Shown here: one piece after another, positions 45,089 to 54,462 of the stretch | Layout of the letters: each line of letters begins with the position of its first letter | How positions within the stretch are numbered: position 1 is the stretch's first letter | Source: DSOI01 sp041394885 | GTDB taxonomy: Bacteria > Acidobacteriota > Terriglobia > Bryobacterales > Bryobacteraceae | Reading direction: 5' to 3' | Assembly: GCA_041394885.1 (NCBI GenBank) | Contig: JAWKHI010000017.1 | Location: 1-64,000, forward strand | DNA length: 64,000 nt | The notes under the pieces: generated by a model | The model's database searches: none | What the model was told of the DNA's origin: nothing | The model's input: only the letters and a program-made list of their open reading frames with translations | Made by a program: the position numbers and the translations under genes

Positions 45089-46054
45089 TCAGGGGAGGTC
45101 CAGGAACTCGTAGCGGTAGGTCCAGCCGGTGGACTTGCCGGGGTCGACGGAGAGGTCGATGTAGGGTTCGGGCGAGAAAACGGTGCGGATGGACCAGTAA
45201 ACGAACTTCGAGAGCGGACGGTCTCCAGTGATGTGGACGCCGGCGTGGGCCTCTGAGTTTTCCACGCGAATATCGTAGGCATCGGCGCCGGGGCCAAAGC
45301 CGCGAAATTCCCCGAAGACACTCTGCCCGGTCTCCAGTTCGCGGTTGTAGCGGATGCGCGAGCCTTCGGCGACGGCGATATCGTCGCGGAAGGCGCGTAC
45401 CGGGTCGAGGGGAAACGGGACCTTGACGTGGGTGGCGGGGCCGGTGGGCTTGCCGTCGATCACGAAAAAGTTGTGGTTGTACTGACTGGTGACGATGGGC
45501 TTGCGTCCGGTGTTTTTCAATTCGTGCTCGATGACCATCACGGGACGGCCCGGTTCCAGGCGGATCCGCTTGGTGTAGCGGTAGGCGTAGCCTGTGCCGT
45601 CGCGGAGATCATGTTGGAACTCGATACGGTTTTTTCCGGGGCGGACGCGCCATTGGCCGTGATCGACGATGTCGTATGTCCTGAAGCCCTGGTATTGGGG
45701 CTCATCGGGCTTTTTGACCACTCCGACGCCGATGCGGATGAACGTGCCGCCGGGTTTGGCTTCGTCGTAGCCGAGGCCTGCATTGTCAGTGCGGAACTCC
45801 TCGACCGGCCCCATGATGGCGTCGTGGAGTTTGGGGTCGTACTTGGGGAACCATTGGCCGAAGTATTCATGCTTCGCCGTTTTGAGGCTGTAGATGACGC
45901 CGGACCAGTCAAAGCGGGTGCCGCGATAGTATCCATTTTCGGCGTCCGGCAGATAGAAACGCGCGGTGATGGCGCCGTTGGAGATTTGCGCTTCGGGGAA
46001 TTGGGCGGCGCTCGCCACGGTGGCGAGGAACAGGATAGCGGCCGTCTTGTTCAT
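45089..46054 (-). CDS. Secreted galactose-mutarotase-like protein
   Basis: The 321-residue protein has a signal peptide (AAILFLATVASAAQF) and a beta-sandwich of the aldose-epimerase/carbohydrate-binding superfamily. Visible parts are ISNGAITARFYLPDAENGYY, RFDWSGVIYSL, HELKNTGRKPIVTSQYNHNFF in parts, and FSPEPYIDLSVDPGKST. The YNHNFF motif carries a His at the place of the mutarotase active-site His, and FVYWSIRTVFSPEPY a conserved C-terminal segment. The substrate is unknown. It is divergent from the Tat-exported oxidoreductase gene, with 86 bases between them. Confidence 0.78.
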   Translation of the reverse strand: MNKTAAILFLATVASAAQFPEAQISNGAITARFYLPDAENGYYRGTRFDWSGVIYSLKTAKHEYFGQWFPKYDPKLHDAIMGPVEEFRTDNAGLGYDEAKPGGTFIRIGVGVVKKPDEPQYQGFRTYDIVDHGQWRVRPGKNRIEFQHDLRDGTGYAYRYTKRIRLEPGRPVMVIEHELKNTGRKPIVTSQYNHNFFVIDGKPTGPATHVKVPFPLDPVRAFRDDIAVAEGSRIRYNRELETGQSVFGEFRGFGPGADAYDIRVENSEAHAGVHITGDRPLSKFVYWSIRTVFSPEPYIDLSVDPGKSTGWTYRYEFLDLP

Positions 46055-46140
46055 GGTTCGATCTTCACGATAGCATCGGGCGGCCCGGGCAGGCTTCCCC
46101 GGCCTACCCTTTGGAGGCTTGGATAAGGTACTATTCCGGC

Positions 46141-47394
46141 ATGAGTGAAGTTACACGACGCGATTTGCTTAGCGGCGCCGGTACCGCCGCCACGGCCTTC
46201 CAGATCATCCGGCCGCAGTTGGTGCGGGGCGCGGGGGCGGAGAAGCTCAAAGCCGGGCTGATCGGAGTGGGCGGCCGTGGACGCCAGGCGGTGGTGGATC
46301 TGATCACGGGGTCAGACAACGTGGAAGTGGTGGCGATGGCCGACATCTTCGAGGACAAGCTCGAGGGGAATCTGGCGTGGCTGAAAGCGAAGGATCCGAA
46401 GATCGCCGACCGTGTGAAGGTGGATGCCGAGCACCGGTTCGTGGGGTTCGAGGCATACAAGAAGCTGGTGGCCTCCGGCGTGGACATCGTGATGCTGGCC
46501 ACCCCGCCCGGCTATCGCCCGATGCATTTCGAAGCGGCGGTGGAGGCGGGCAAGCATGTGTTCTGCGAGAAGCCTTTTGGGACCGACCCGGTGGGCGTAC
46601 GCCGATTCATGGCGGCGGCGAAAAAGTCGGAAGAGAAGAAGCTCACCGTGATGTCGGGCGCGCAGCGCCGGTTCAGCCGGGAGTATCTGGAGACGATCGA
46701 TAAGATCCAAAACGGCGTGATTGGGGACGTGACGGCCACCTACGCGTATTGGGTGGGGACGCCCGTGATCCAGCAAAAGGCGCGGGATCCGAAGTTGGGC
46801 GAGATGGAGTGGAACCACCGGAATTGGTACTCGCATGTGTGGCTGTGCGGGGATCAGGTTGTGGAGCAACACCTGCACAATATCGACGTGATCTGCTGGC
46901 TGATGGAAACGCATCCGATCAGCGTGGTGGCCTATGGCGGCGCGGCTTGGCGCCCACGGGAAGTGATTTACGGGACCATCTACGATCACATCGCATCGGA
47001 TTTCGTATTTGCGAACGGAGTCCGGATGTCGAGTTACTGCCGGCAGTTTCCAGACCGGTCCATGTACCGGAACGTCAGTGAGCTGGTGATCGGCACCAAG
47101 GGCCGCAGCAATTGCCGCGATCTGGGGACCAAGGGTGAGAATCCGTATGTGGCCGAGCACCGGGCAATGATCGATTCGATTCGCGGCGATGGTCCTTATG
47201 TGAACCATGCGATGAAGGTGGCCGAGAGCACGATGACGTGCATCATGGCGCGTGAATCGGCCTATTCGGGGCACGAGGTGACTTGGGATCAGATGATGGA
47301 AAGCAAGCTCGATCGTACGCCGGCGTCGTTCGGTTACAACGAGAAGATGCCGATGCCGCCGCTGCCGGTGCCGGGGGAGTATAAGTTATTGTAA
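46141..47394 (+). CDS. Tat-exported Gfo/Idh/MocA-family oxidoreductase
   Basis: The 417-residue protein starts at ATG 46141 with a Tat signal (TRRDLLSGAGTAATAFQI). The Rossmann fold follows at about residues 37-160 (LKAGLIGVGGRGRQ with the NAD(P) glycines, and the active-site EKPFG segment with Lys near residue 146). The C-terminal substrate domain includes NWYSHVWLCGDQVVEQHLHNID, quoted in part, whose terminal His-rich piece is typical. Such exported oxidoreductases are abundant in acidobacteria and planctomycetes and act on sugars, including 3-keto sugars or inositols. It sits next to mutarotase-like and DUF3604 genes. The specific substrate is unknown. Confidence 0.92.
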   Translation: MSEVTRRDLLSGAGTAATAFQIIRPQLVRGAGAEKLKAGLIGVGGRGRQAVVDLITGSDNVEVVAMADIFEDKLEGNLAWLKAKDPKIADRVKVDAEHRFVGFEAYKKLVASGVDIVMLATPPGYRPMHFEAAVEAGKHVFCEKPFGTDPVGVRRFMAAAKKSEEKKLTVMSGAQRRFSREYLETIDKIQNGVIGDVTATYAYWVGTPVIQQKARDPKLGEMEWNHRNWYSHVWLCGDQVVEQHLHNIDVICWLMETHPISVVAYGGAAWRPREVIYGTIYDHIASDFVFANGVRMSSYCRQFPDRSMYRNVSELVIGTKGRSNCRDLGTKGENPYVAEHRAMIDSIRGDGPYVNHAMKVAESTMTCIMARESAYSGHEVTWDQMMESKLDRTPASFGYNEKMPMPPLPVPGEYKLL

Positions 47395-47428
47395 GTGCCT
47401 TTGGGACGGCACGACGGATGCGCCGCAA

Positions 47429-49447
47429 GTGAACGGAAGAAGAGTCCTGTTGGCGTTCAGTTTGCTAGGGACTCTTGCGTGTTCGCGGCCTGGGGACGTT
47501 CCCGTCGCGGCGGCCTACGCTCCGGCGAATTCCTGCGCCGGGTGCCATGCAACGATCGCAAAGACCTACGCCGGGACGGGCATGGGGCGGGCGTTTTCGC
47601 GATTTCGCCGGGATGGGACCGCGGCGCACTTCGAGGGGCGCAACCACTTCTATCACAAGGCCTCCGATTTTCACTACCGGATGACGATGCGAAATGGGTC
47701 CGCGTATATGCGGCGCTATCAGGTCGGTCCGGATGGGGCGGAGCGAAACGTAGTGGAGAAGCGTATCGACTACATCGTGGGGTCCGGACATAAGGCACAA
47801 ACGTTTCTGCATCGAACCGCGCGGGGCGAACTGGTGGAGTTGCCGGTGGCCTGGTACACCGAGGTCAGCGGGTATTGGGCGATGAATCCCAACTATGACC
47901 GGGCCGATCATGAAGACTTCCGGCGGCGTATCTCCTACGACTGTTTCTTTTGCCACAATGCGTATCCGGGCGGGGTGGCGGGCGATTCGTTTTTCGCGGA
48001 CGCCGTGTACCCGAAGACGCTGCCGGAGGGGATCGATTGTCAGCGGTGCCACGGGCCGGCGTCGGCGCATGTGAAGGCAGCCCAAGAAGGCGCGAGTGCC
48101 GATGTGATCCGGGCGGGCGTGGTGAATCCGGAGCGCCTCGACCGGGACCAGCGCATGGAGATCTGCATGCAGTGCCATTTGCAATCGACCAGCCGGTCAC
48201 TGCCGCACGCGGTGATCCGGCCGGGACGAGGCGTATTCAGTTTTCGCGCCGGAGAGCCGCTCGGCGACTATGTTTCTCATTTCGATCATGCGCGCGGCGC
48301 GGGGTACGACGATAAGTTCGAAATCGCGCATGCGGCATACCGGCTGCGGCAGTCTGCGTGTTTCCGGTCGAGCAAAATGGATTGCACCACCTGCCACGAT
48401 CCCCATGCGGTGACGCGAGGGGCGGCGGCCGTGAAGGAGGCGAGCGCCGCGTGCCGGGTGTGTCACGGGACGGTGGCAGGATCGATTCACGCAGGCAAGA
48501 ACGAGTGCGTGAGCTGCCATATGCCGCGGCGGCGCGCCGAGGATGTTGTGGAAGTGGTGATGACCGATCACAAGATCGTGCGGCGGGCTCCGCGCGGGGA
48601 TCTGACGGCGCGGCGAGCCGAGCGGGACACACGGCCGTATCGCGGGGAGGTGGTCCCCTACTATCCGGCCAAGCCGGACAGGATGAGCGTGGCGTTGGCG
48701 CAGGTGCGGACGGGGGCGAATCTGGGGAAAGGGCTTCCGGAGTTGGAGGCAGAGATTGCCGCGCTCGCGAAAACAGGTTCCTGTAGCGCCGATTGCTATT
48801 ACGATCTGGCGGAAGCATACGGGAAGGCGGGACGAGTGGCGGACGCCTCGCGGGCGGCCGAGCGGGCGCTGGCGATGGATGGGCGGCATGTGCCGACGCT
48901 GCGAAGCTACGGCGCGCAGCTTTCCATCGGCGGTGAGTGGAAGCGCGGGGCGGAATTGCTGGAGCGGGCGTTGGCGGTGCGGCCGGGACACGCGGCCACG
49001 ATGCACGATCTTGCCCGCAACTACGCGCAGCAGGGCCGTCACGAAGATGCGATCCGGATGCTGCGAGAGGCCGCGAGGGCGGATCCGGATGCCCCGGAGA
49101 TTCACGCGTCCCTGGCGTCGGCGCTCGAGTCCCGTGGCGACGCGGCCGGAGCGCTGCAGGCCTTCGCGGACGCGGTGAGAGCGGACCCACGGCATGCGGG
49201 GTCGCGGTACGGATATGCGGTGATGCTGGCGCAGGCCGGGCGGAAGCGGGAGGCGCTCGAGGAGGCCGGCAAGGCGGCGGATCTGAATCCATCGCGCGCG
49301 GATTCGCAGTTGTTGCTGGGGATGCTATCGGCCGAGCAGGGCGACTTGGCGCGGGCGCGGGTTTGTCTGGAGCGTGCGGCGCGGGCGCCCGATGCGGCGG
49401 TGGCGGCGCGGGCGCGCGAGGTATTGGCGGCTATCGGCAGTCGATAG
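47429..49447 (+). CDS. Seven-heme c-type cytochrome with C-terminal TPR domain, probable lipoprotein
   Basis: The 672-residue product starts at GTG 47429 with a hydrophobic leader and a lipobox-like LGTLACSRP. Seven CxxCH heme sites are present: CAGCH (36-40), CFFCH, CQRCH, CMQCH, CTTCH, CRVCH and CVSCH, all in the first 370 residues. The organisation resembles cytochrome c554-type proteins. The last 220 residues form TPR repeats (ALAMDGRHVPTLRSYGAQL, ALAVRPGHAATMHDLARNY). It is likely an extracytoplasmic electron-transfer protein. It follows the Gfo/Idh gene closely and precedes the DUF3604 gene by 20 bases. The electron donor and acceptor are unknown. Confidence 0.9.
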   Translation: MNGRRVLLAFSLLGTLACSRPGDVPVAAAYAPANSCAGCHATIAKTYAGTGMGRAFSRFRRDGTAAHFEGRNHFYHKASDFHYRMTMRNGSAYMRRYQVGPDGAERNVVEKRIDYIVGSGHKAQTFLHRTARGELVELPVAWYTEVSGYWAMNPNYDRADHEDFRRRISYDCFFCHNAYPGGVAGDSFFADAVYPKTLPEGIDCQRCHGPASAHVKAAQEGASADVIRAGVVNPERLDRDQRMEICMQCHLQSTSRSLPHAVIRPGRGVFSFRAGEPLGDYVSHFDHARGAGYDDKFEIAHAAYRLRQSACFRSSKMDCTTCHDPHAVTRGAAAVKEASAACRVCHGTVAGSIHAGKNECVSCHMPRRRAEDVVEVVMTDHKIVRRAPRGDLTARRAERDTRPYRGEVVPYYPAKPDRMSVALAQVRTGANLGKGLPELEAEIAALAKTGSCSADCYYDLAEAYGKAGRVADASRAAERALAMDGRHVPTLRSYGAQLSIGGEWKRGAELLERALAVRPGHAATMHDLARNYAQQGRHEDAIRMLREAARADPDAPEIHASLASALESRGDAAGALQAFADAVRADPRHAGSRYGYAVMLAQAGRKREALEEAGKAADLNPSRADSQLLLGMLSAEQGDLARARVCLERAARAPDAAVAARAREVLAAIGSR

Positions 49448-49467
49448 CATCGTGACACAATGCAACG

Positions 49468-52284
49468 ATGAGCGTGACGTCCTTATCCTCGTGGTCCGCA
49501 TTGTGCCGGCTCCTGTGCGTTTCGATGGCCGTGACGGCATCGGTGGCCGGGCAGGATGCGTTGTCCATTCGTTTGCGTTTCGGTATGACCGATGAGGCTC
49601 CGCGACGGTGGGACGGCGGGGTTCGCGCGCGGAACGGCACGGTGACGAGCGTGCGGAACCTGTCGCCGCATCCGAGCGAGTCCGTAGTGGCGCCGGCGGG
49701 GGAGGGAACGGCGAGTTGGAAACTAGCCACGCGCAAGGGGCTGAACTATCCCCGGCGCGAGTACCAGGAAGAGAATCCGGCGGGGACCATTCCTTTCGTC
49801 TACCATCCGGCGGTGGTGATCGATATGCAGGGAGCGTCGAACGCGCGGCTCACGGTGACGACGCCGCAGGGCCAGTTTTCGATTCCGGCCGGGCAGATGA
49901 GAGTCGGAAGGGCGGAGGTGTATCTGAACGGCGCGGTGTTGGTGGACCGGGTGGCGAACGCCGAGCAGGTGTCGGCGGCCGAGTACGAGAATGACTTCGC
50001 GGCGATGGCGGCCGATCCCGATGGCGGCGTCTGGTCCGCGTGGACGGCCTACCGGGACAAAGCGGTGACGGCGATGGCGCGGCGCCTCCGCAACGGCAAG
50101 TGGGAAGAGGCGATGGCAGTGGCGGGCCCCGGCGACATTTATCGGGTGCAGTTGGGCCGCGACGGGAAAGGACGCTTGTGGGCGGTGTGGAGCGAGCAGC
50201 GGAGCGGCAATTTCGATCTCTATGCGAAGTCTTTCGATGGGCGGCAGTGGTCCGGGGAGGAGCGTCTGACGCAGAGTCCGCAGAGCGATGTGGAGCATGT
50301 GCTCACCACGGACTCGGCGGGCAATTTGTGGGTGGCGTGGCAGGGGTTCCGGGATGGGCGGGCGGATGTGTTCGCGCGGCGGTTCGACGGAGCGGTTTGG
50401 TCGGTGGAGGAACGGGTGTCGACGTCGGCGGCCAACGATTGGAGTCCTGCGATCGCGGCCGACGGGGCGGGGAGTGTGTATGTGGCGTGGGACACCTATG
50501 ACAAGGGGAACTACGACATCCTGATGCGCCGGTGGCGGGCCGGTAAGTGGGAGGAGGTGGCCGCGATTGCGAACACGCCGCGGTTTGAGGCGCATGTCCG
50601 CCTGGCGTGCGACGGAGCCAACCGGCTATGGGCGGCGTGGAACGAGAGCGGGTTCGAGTGGGGGAAAGACACCGGGTTTTTGATCATCAAGGAAGGGACG
50701 CGGCTGTATTCGTGGCGGAGCATCCAGGTAGGCGTGTTCGCCAATGGAGCGCGGATGGATCCGCCGGATGTGAATGTGGGGCTCCCGGCGGAATTGCGCG
50801 AGTACAATGACCTGCCGGTGCTGCACAAGGATGGAGCGGGGCGGATGTGGCTGTTCTTCCGGCATCGGACGCTGCGGAGCCCGGACACCCCGTCGTTCAC
50901 GGCGGCGCACCGCGCGGCGTGGGAGATCTATGGGACGGCGCTCGAGGGCGGGCAATGGGCGGCGCCGGTGCTGCTGCCGTTTAGCCGCAACCGGCAGGAC
51001 GTTCGTTGGGGAGTAACGAACGCGGCGGGCGGGGCGATATGGGCGTCGTGGCCCACCGATAACCGGGATGCCGACGACTATCTGTTCCGCAAGACCGAGA
51101 TCATGGCGGGCCGGATTCCGGCTTACCCCGGAACGGCGCGGGAGCCGGTGCTGCGTCCGCACGTGGAGCGGGAGGTTCAGACGTATCCGATCCATCCCAA
51201 CGAGGCCGCCGACACGGCGCGCATCCGTAACTATACGATCGGGAGCGAGGGCAAGACCTACCGGATCTATCGCGGCGACACGCACCGGCACACGGAGTTC
51301 TCCGCGGATGGGATGTTCGACGGATCGTTGATCGAGACCTACCGCTACGCGATCGATGCCGCGAGCCTGGACTATCTGGGCGTGAGCGATCACTCCAACC
51401 AAGGCGGCCAGGAGGTGGACTACATCAACTGGCTGCTGCCGCAGATCGCCGACATCTTTCATCTGCCGCGGACGTTCGCGACGATCTTTACCTACGAGCG
51501 CGGTTTGAGCTATCCGAACGGGCATCGGAACATCTTGACGGCGCGCCGCGGCATACCGGCGCTGCGGGTTCCCGAAGACGAGGCCAAGGGCTTGACCGGC
51601 GCGGCGAATCTCTACCGGTATCTGAAACAAAACGGAGCCATCGCGATTTCTCACACCTCGGCGACGGGGATGGGAACCGACTGGCGGGATAACGATCCCG
51701 ACGTGGAGCCGCTCGTCGAAATGTATCAGGGCGACCGTGTGTCGGCCGAGTATGCAGGGGCGCCGAAGACGGCGAATCCGGATCGTCCGCAGACGCAGCA
51801 AGGCGGATACAAGCCGAAAGGCTTCATCTGGAACGCGTGGGCGAAAGGGTACAAGTTGGGGGTGCAGGCAAGTTCGGATCATCTGTCGACGCACATTTCC
51901 TACGCGTGCACGATTGCCGAGGAGTTCACGCGGGAGGGATTGATCGCGGCGATGAAGAAGCGCCACTCCTATGCAGCCACCGACAACATCGTGCTGGACT
52001 ACCGGATGCAGACCGGCGGGCGAGAGTACATTCAGGGCGACGCGGTGGAGGATGCGGATCGGGTGCGGCTGTGGGTGAAGGTGCTGGGGACTTCGGATGT
52101 GAGACAGATCGACGTGATCCGTTCCAACCAATTCATTCACACTGTGCATCATCCGGGCCGGGATGCGCAGTTCACTTTCGAGGACGCCGAGCCACTGGCG
52201 GGCGAAAGCTATTACTACGTGCGGGTGCAGCAGGCCGACGACGAGATGGCGTGGTCAAGCCCGATCTGGGTCAAAAGGAAATAG
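49468..52284 (+). CDS. Exported DUF3604 protein with N-terminal propeller-like repeats
   Basis: This 938-residue protein has a signal peptide (LLCVSMAVTASVAGQ). Residues 170-420 hold about five repeats with an LWVAW/VYVAW core, such as GNLWVAWQGFRDGRADVFARR in parts, probably a beta-propeller. Residues 590-920 match DUF3604, a PHP-like metal hydrolase domain with GDTHRHTEFSADG (H-x-H site), VSDHSNQGG, ISHTSATGMG and SSDHLSTHISYA. The metal set looks complete, suggesting hydrolase activity outside the cytoplasm. Its 3' end overlaps the SIR2-domain gene on the other strand by 14 bases. Confidence 0.85.
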   Translation: MSVTSLSSWSALCRLLCVSMAVTASVAGQDALSIRLRFGMTDEAPRRWDGGVRARNGTVTSVRNLSPHPSESVVAPAGEGTASWKLATRKGLNYPRREYQEENPAGTIPFVYHPAVVIDMQGASNARLTVTTPQGQFSIPAGQMRVGRAEVYLNGAVLVDRVANAEQVSAAEYENDFAAMAADPDGGVWSAWTAYRDKAVTAMARRLRNGKWEEAMAVAGPGDIYRVQLGRDGKGRLWAVWSEQRSGNFDLYAKSFDGRQWSGEERLTQSPQSDVEHVLTTDSAGNLWVAWQGFRDGRADVFARRFDGAVWSVEERVSTSAANDWSPAIAADGAGSVYVAWDTYDKGNYDILMRRWRAGKWEEVAAIANTPRFEAHVRLACDGANRLWAAWNESGFEWGKDTGFLIIKEGTRLYSWRSIQVGVFANGARMDPPDVNVGLPAELREYNDLPVLHKDGAGRMWLFFRHRTLRSPDTPSFTAAHRAAWEIYGTALEGGQWAAPVLLPFSRNRQDVRWGVTNAAGGAIWASWPTDNRDADDYLFRKTEIMAGRIPAYPGTAREPVLRPHVEREVQTYPIHPNEAADTARIRNYTIGSEGKTYRIYRGDTHRHTEFSADGMFDGSLIETYRYAIDAASLDYLGVSDHSNQGGQEVDYINWLLPQIADIFHLPRTFATIFTYERGLSYPNGHRNILTARRGIPALRVPEDEAKGLTGAANLYRYLKQNGAIAISHTSATGMGTDWRDNDPDVEPLVEMYQGDRVSAEYAGAPKTANPDRPQTQQGGYKPKGFIWNAWAKGYKLGVQASSDHLSTHISYACTIAEEFTREGLIAAMKKRHSYAATDNIVLDYRMQTGGREYIQGDAVEDADRVRLWVKVLGTSDVRQIDVIRSNQFIHTVHHPGRDAQFTFEDAEPLAGESYYYVRVQQADDEMAWSSPIWVKRK

Positions 52285-54295
52285 AGGGACCGTTGTCGGG
52301 TTCTTCTTCTTTCGTGGGGAGGAAGACGTCATCGAGGAAATCGGTGTCGGTCTCATCCTCGCCGTTCAGGTCGCCCTGGATTGCGGCGGCGGACTGACTG
52401 GCGGCGTGGAGATCGCCCATTTTTTCCAGGAAGCGGGGGAGTTCGGCGGCGATCTGGTCGATGTCGCAAGCGAAGACTTCGATGCCCCAGCGCCGGCGTA
52501 GTTGTTCCGCCTGCGGCTCCCAGTCTCCGCGGACGCCGGTGATGGCGAAATGATGGATTTGGCCGCCGGCGGAGGGCGGTGCGCCGAGGGCGGTGAGGTC
52601 GTCGATCAGGCCTTGGAGGGAGGCGCCCACGAACAGGAGGCTTCGCTTGGCCATGAGTGCTCCGATGGCGGCGCGGAGGTCCGGCTTCTCGCGGCATCCC
52701 AGTTGGAACTCCTCGCGGGACAGCAGGATGTTGGCCTTGCGGCGAGGGTCGCCATAGAGTTTGATGAGGAAGAATTCGCCGTTTTGCTCGCATTCGATCA
52801 GCCGGTGGCCATTGTGATCGAGGATGACTTCGTCGGCGCCGATGCTGTCGAGTTGCTGGTCATAGCAGGTGGTGATGGCGCCTACCAGCGGCAGCCGGGT
52901 GAGAAAGCGATGCGAATCCGAGAGCGGGGCGTAGCGGTCAAAGACGCTCTCGTAATAGGAAATCAAGTCGTTTCGATTGGGCTTGGCGCGCCGGATCATT
53001 TCGTTGGCGGCCTCATCGAGGTGGCCGCTCCGCGCTTTCTCGTTGAGCCGGCTGCCGTCGGCCGACGGGATCCAGTTTTCGTAGAAGGCCGATTCGATCA
53101 GTTTCGAGAGGAAGTCATGCCAGAGCGGCAAGCCGCTCTGCGCGCTCAGTCCGGCGCCGGCCCAGAGCACTCCACCGCGGGCGCCGAGGGCGGCGATCAT
53201 TTCCGGCTTCGGAAACGGCAACTGTCCGGGGCCCGGGGTGGAGAGTTTCTTGTGCTTGGAAAGGCGCTTGGAGTTGGCAAAGACGCCGAGCACGGATCCG
53301 AACAATCCGAGGATGACCGAGAGAGAGGCGAGGAAGGACGCCACTCGCATGAGAATCGAACCTCTCCGGGAGAGCGCCTGACCACGAATCAGACGGACCA
53401 GGGCGGTGCCGGTGGGGCCGCTATAGGCGACTCTGGAATCGGCGATGGCGACCGCGGTGAGAGGATCTGGGGTATCCACCAGGATCCGGTTTTCCGCGCC
53501 GTCGCGCAGTTCACGGAGGCCGCCGAAGGCGCCGATGGCGAGTAGAGACCCCATGGGCGTGGCCGTGGCGCGGGCAACGGCGCCCGGCGTGGTGAGCGTT
53601 TGGCTGAGCCACTGGACGGCCCCGGGACCGCTAACGGCCACTTGTCCGGGAGCGGTGATGAGGAGGCCGGTTGGCTCCTTGGACAGCGGGCGCGTCTCGA
53701 CGAGTTTGGGATCGCCCGAGCCTTGGTCCAGGCGGTAAACGGCGAGGGCTCGATCGGCTCTCGAATAGACGGCGAGGGTTTCCGGGCTCTGGGCGATTTG
53801 ATCCACAGCCTTTACCGTGAGTGTCTGCCGGGTCCATGCTGGCGTACGGTTCGGAGCCCAATCCTGAATTTCTCCATTGCCGCGGACCACGCCGATCCCG
53901 CCTTTTGCTCTGGCGAGGACACCGCGGACAGGCGCGTCGGCCGGCGGCAAGGCGACGCAGGTAGGAGATCCGCCCGCGGTAGGGACGCTGCAAAGCCGGT
54001 CCGTATCCAACCAGGCAAGTCCCGTGGCGTCGCGATCCATGGACCAGGGGGCGCCGGGCGGGGGACCGGCGAGCAGGCCGCCCGCGGCCCACTCGGTTCC
54101 ATCCGCCGCGAGTGCTTTCCATTCGATGCCCGCCGAAGCCGGAGCGGAATCACCGGTTTGTGGACCGGCTGCCTCGCCCGCGGCGATCATGCGGCCCTGG
54201 CTGTCAAACCACAGCCGGGGGAAGGCGCGTCCGGGAAAGGCGACCTCCTGTTGGACGCCGACGGTCTCCTCCCAGCAAGTTTGCTGTATGACCAC
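52271..54295 (-). CDS. Membrane protein joining an extracytoplasmic propeller-like domain to a cytoplasmic SIR2-like domain
   Basis: From GTG 54295 the protein is 674 residues. Residues 20-305 are repeated short strands of propeller type. Residues 315-340 form one membrane helix (FLASLSVILGLFGSVLGVFA), followed by basic SKRLSKHKK. Residues 365-628 match the SIR2_2 type: LWAGAGLSAQSGLPLW, AITTCYDQQLD, LIKLYGDPRRK, LLFVGASLQG. The usual TTNYD Asn is Cys, and the KLHGD His is Tyr. A strong hydrophobic segment (IYVAAGICFCAAVATVVVI), preceded by KRK, continues in frame upstream of the GTG to a TAA at 54386-54388, with no ATG or GTG. The true start may be a non-standard codon such as CTG 54358 or ATC 54379. 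It would then have two helices, with the propeller outside. Confidence 0.8.
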   Translation of the reverse strand: MVIQQTCWEETVGVQQEVAFPGRAFPRLWFDSQGRMIAAGEAAGPQTGDSAPASAGIEWKALAADGTEWAAGGLLAGPPPGAPWSMDRDATGLAWLDTDRLCSVPTAGGSPTCVALPPADAPVRGVLARAKGGIGVVRGNGEIQDWAPNRTPAWTRQTLTVKAVDQIAQSPETLAVYSRADRALAVYRLDQGSGDPKLVETRPLSKEPTGLLITAPGQVAVSGPGAVQWLSQTLTTPGAVARATATPMGSLLAIGAFGGLRELRDGAENRILVDTPDPLTAVAIADSRVAYSGPTGTALVRLIRGQALSRRGSILMRVASFLASLSVILGLFGSVLGVFANSKRLSKHKKLSTPGPGQLPFPKPEMIAALGARGGVLWAGAGLSAQSGLPLWHDFLSKLIESAFYENWIPSADGSRLNEKARSGHLDEAANEMIRRAKPNRNDLISYYESVFDRYAPLSDSHRFLTRLPLVGAITTCYDQQLDSIGADEVILDHNGHRLIECEQNGEFFLIKLYGDPRRKANILLSREEFQLGCREKPDLRAAIGALMAKRSLLFVGASLQGLIDDLTALGAPPSAGGQIHHFAITGVRGDWEPQAEQLRRRWGIEVFACDIDQIAAELPRFLEKMGDLHAASQSAAAIQGDLNGEDETDTDFLDDVFLPTKEEEPDNGPSISF

Positions 54296-54462
54296 AACCG
54301 TTGCTACGGCGGCACAGAAACAGATTCCGGCAGCAACGTAGATCTTGCGCTTGGGCAGAGCGGAAAAGAAATCGCGGATAGCACCTTAGGTGGTTCATCG
54401 GAAGAATGCCAGTACGCCTTTATGGGGGAGGAGGCCCGCTCCGATACACTAACGGATTGAGT

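Noticed and set aside
52271..54295. Calling the SIR2-domain gene a complete anti-phage defence system
   Set aside because: No partner gene, mobile element or other defence gene adjoins it and the usual catalytic residues are replaced.
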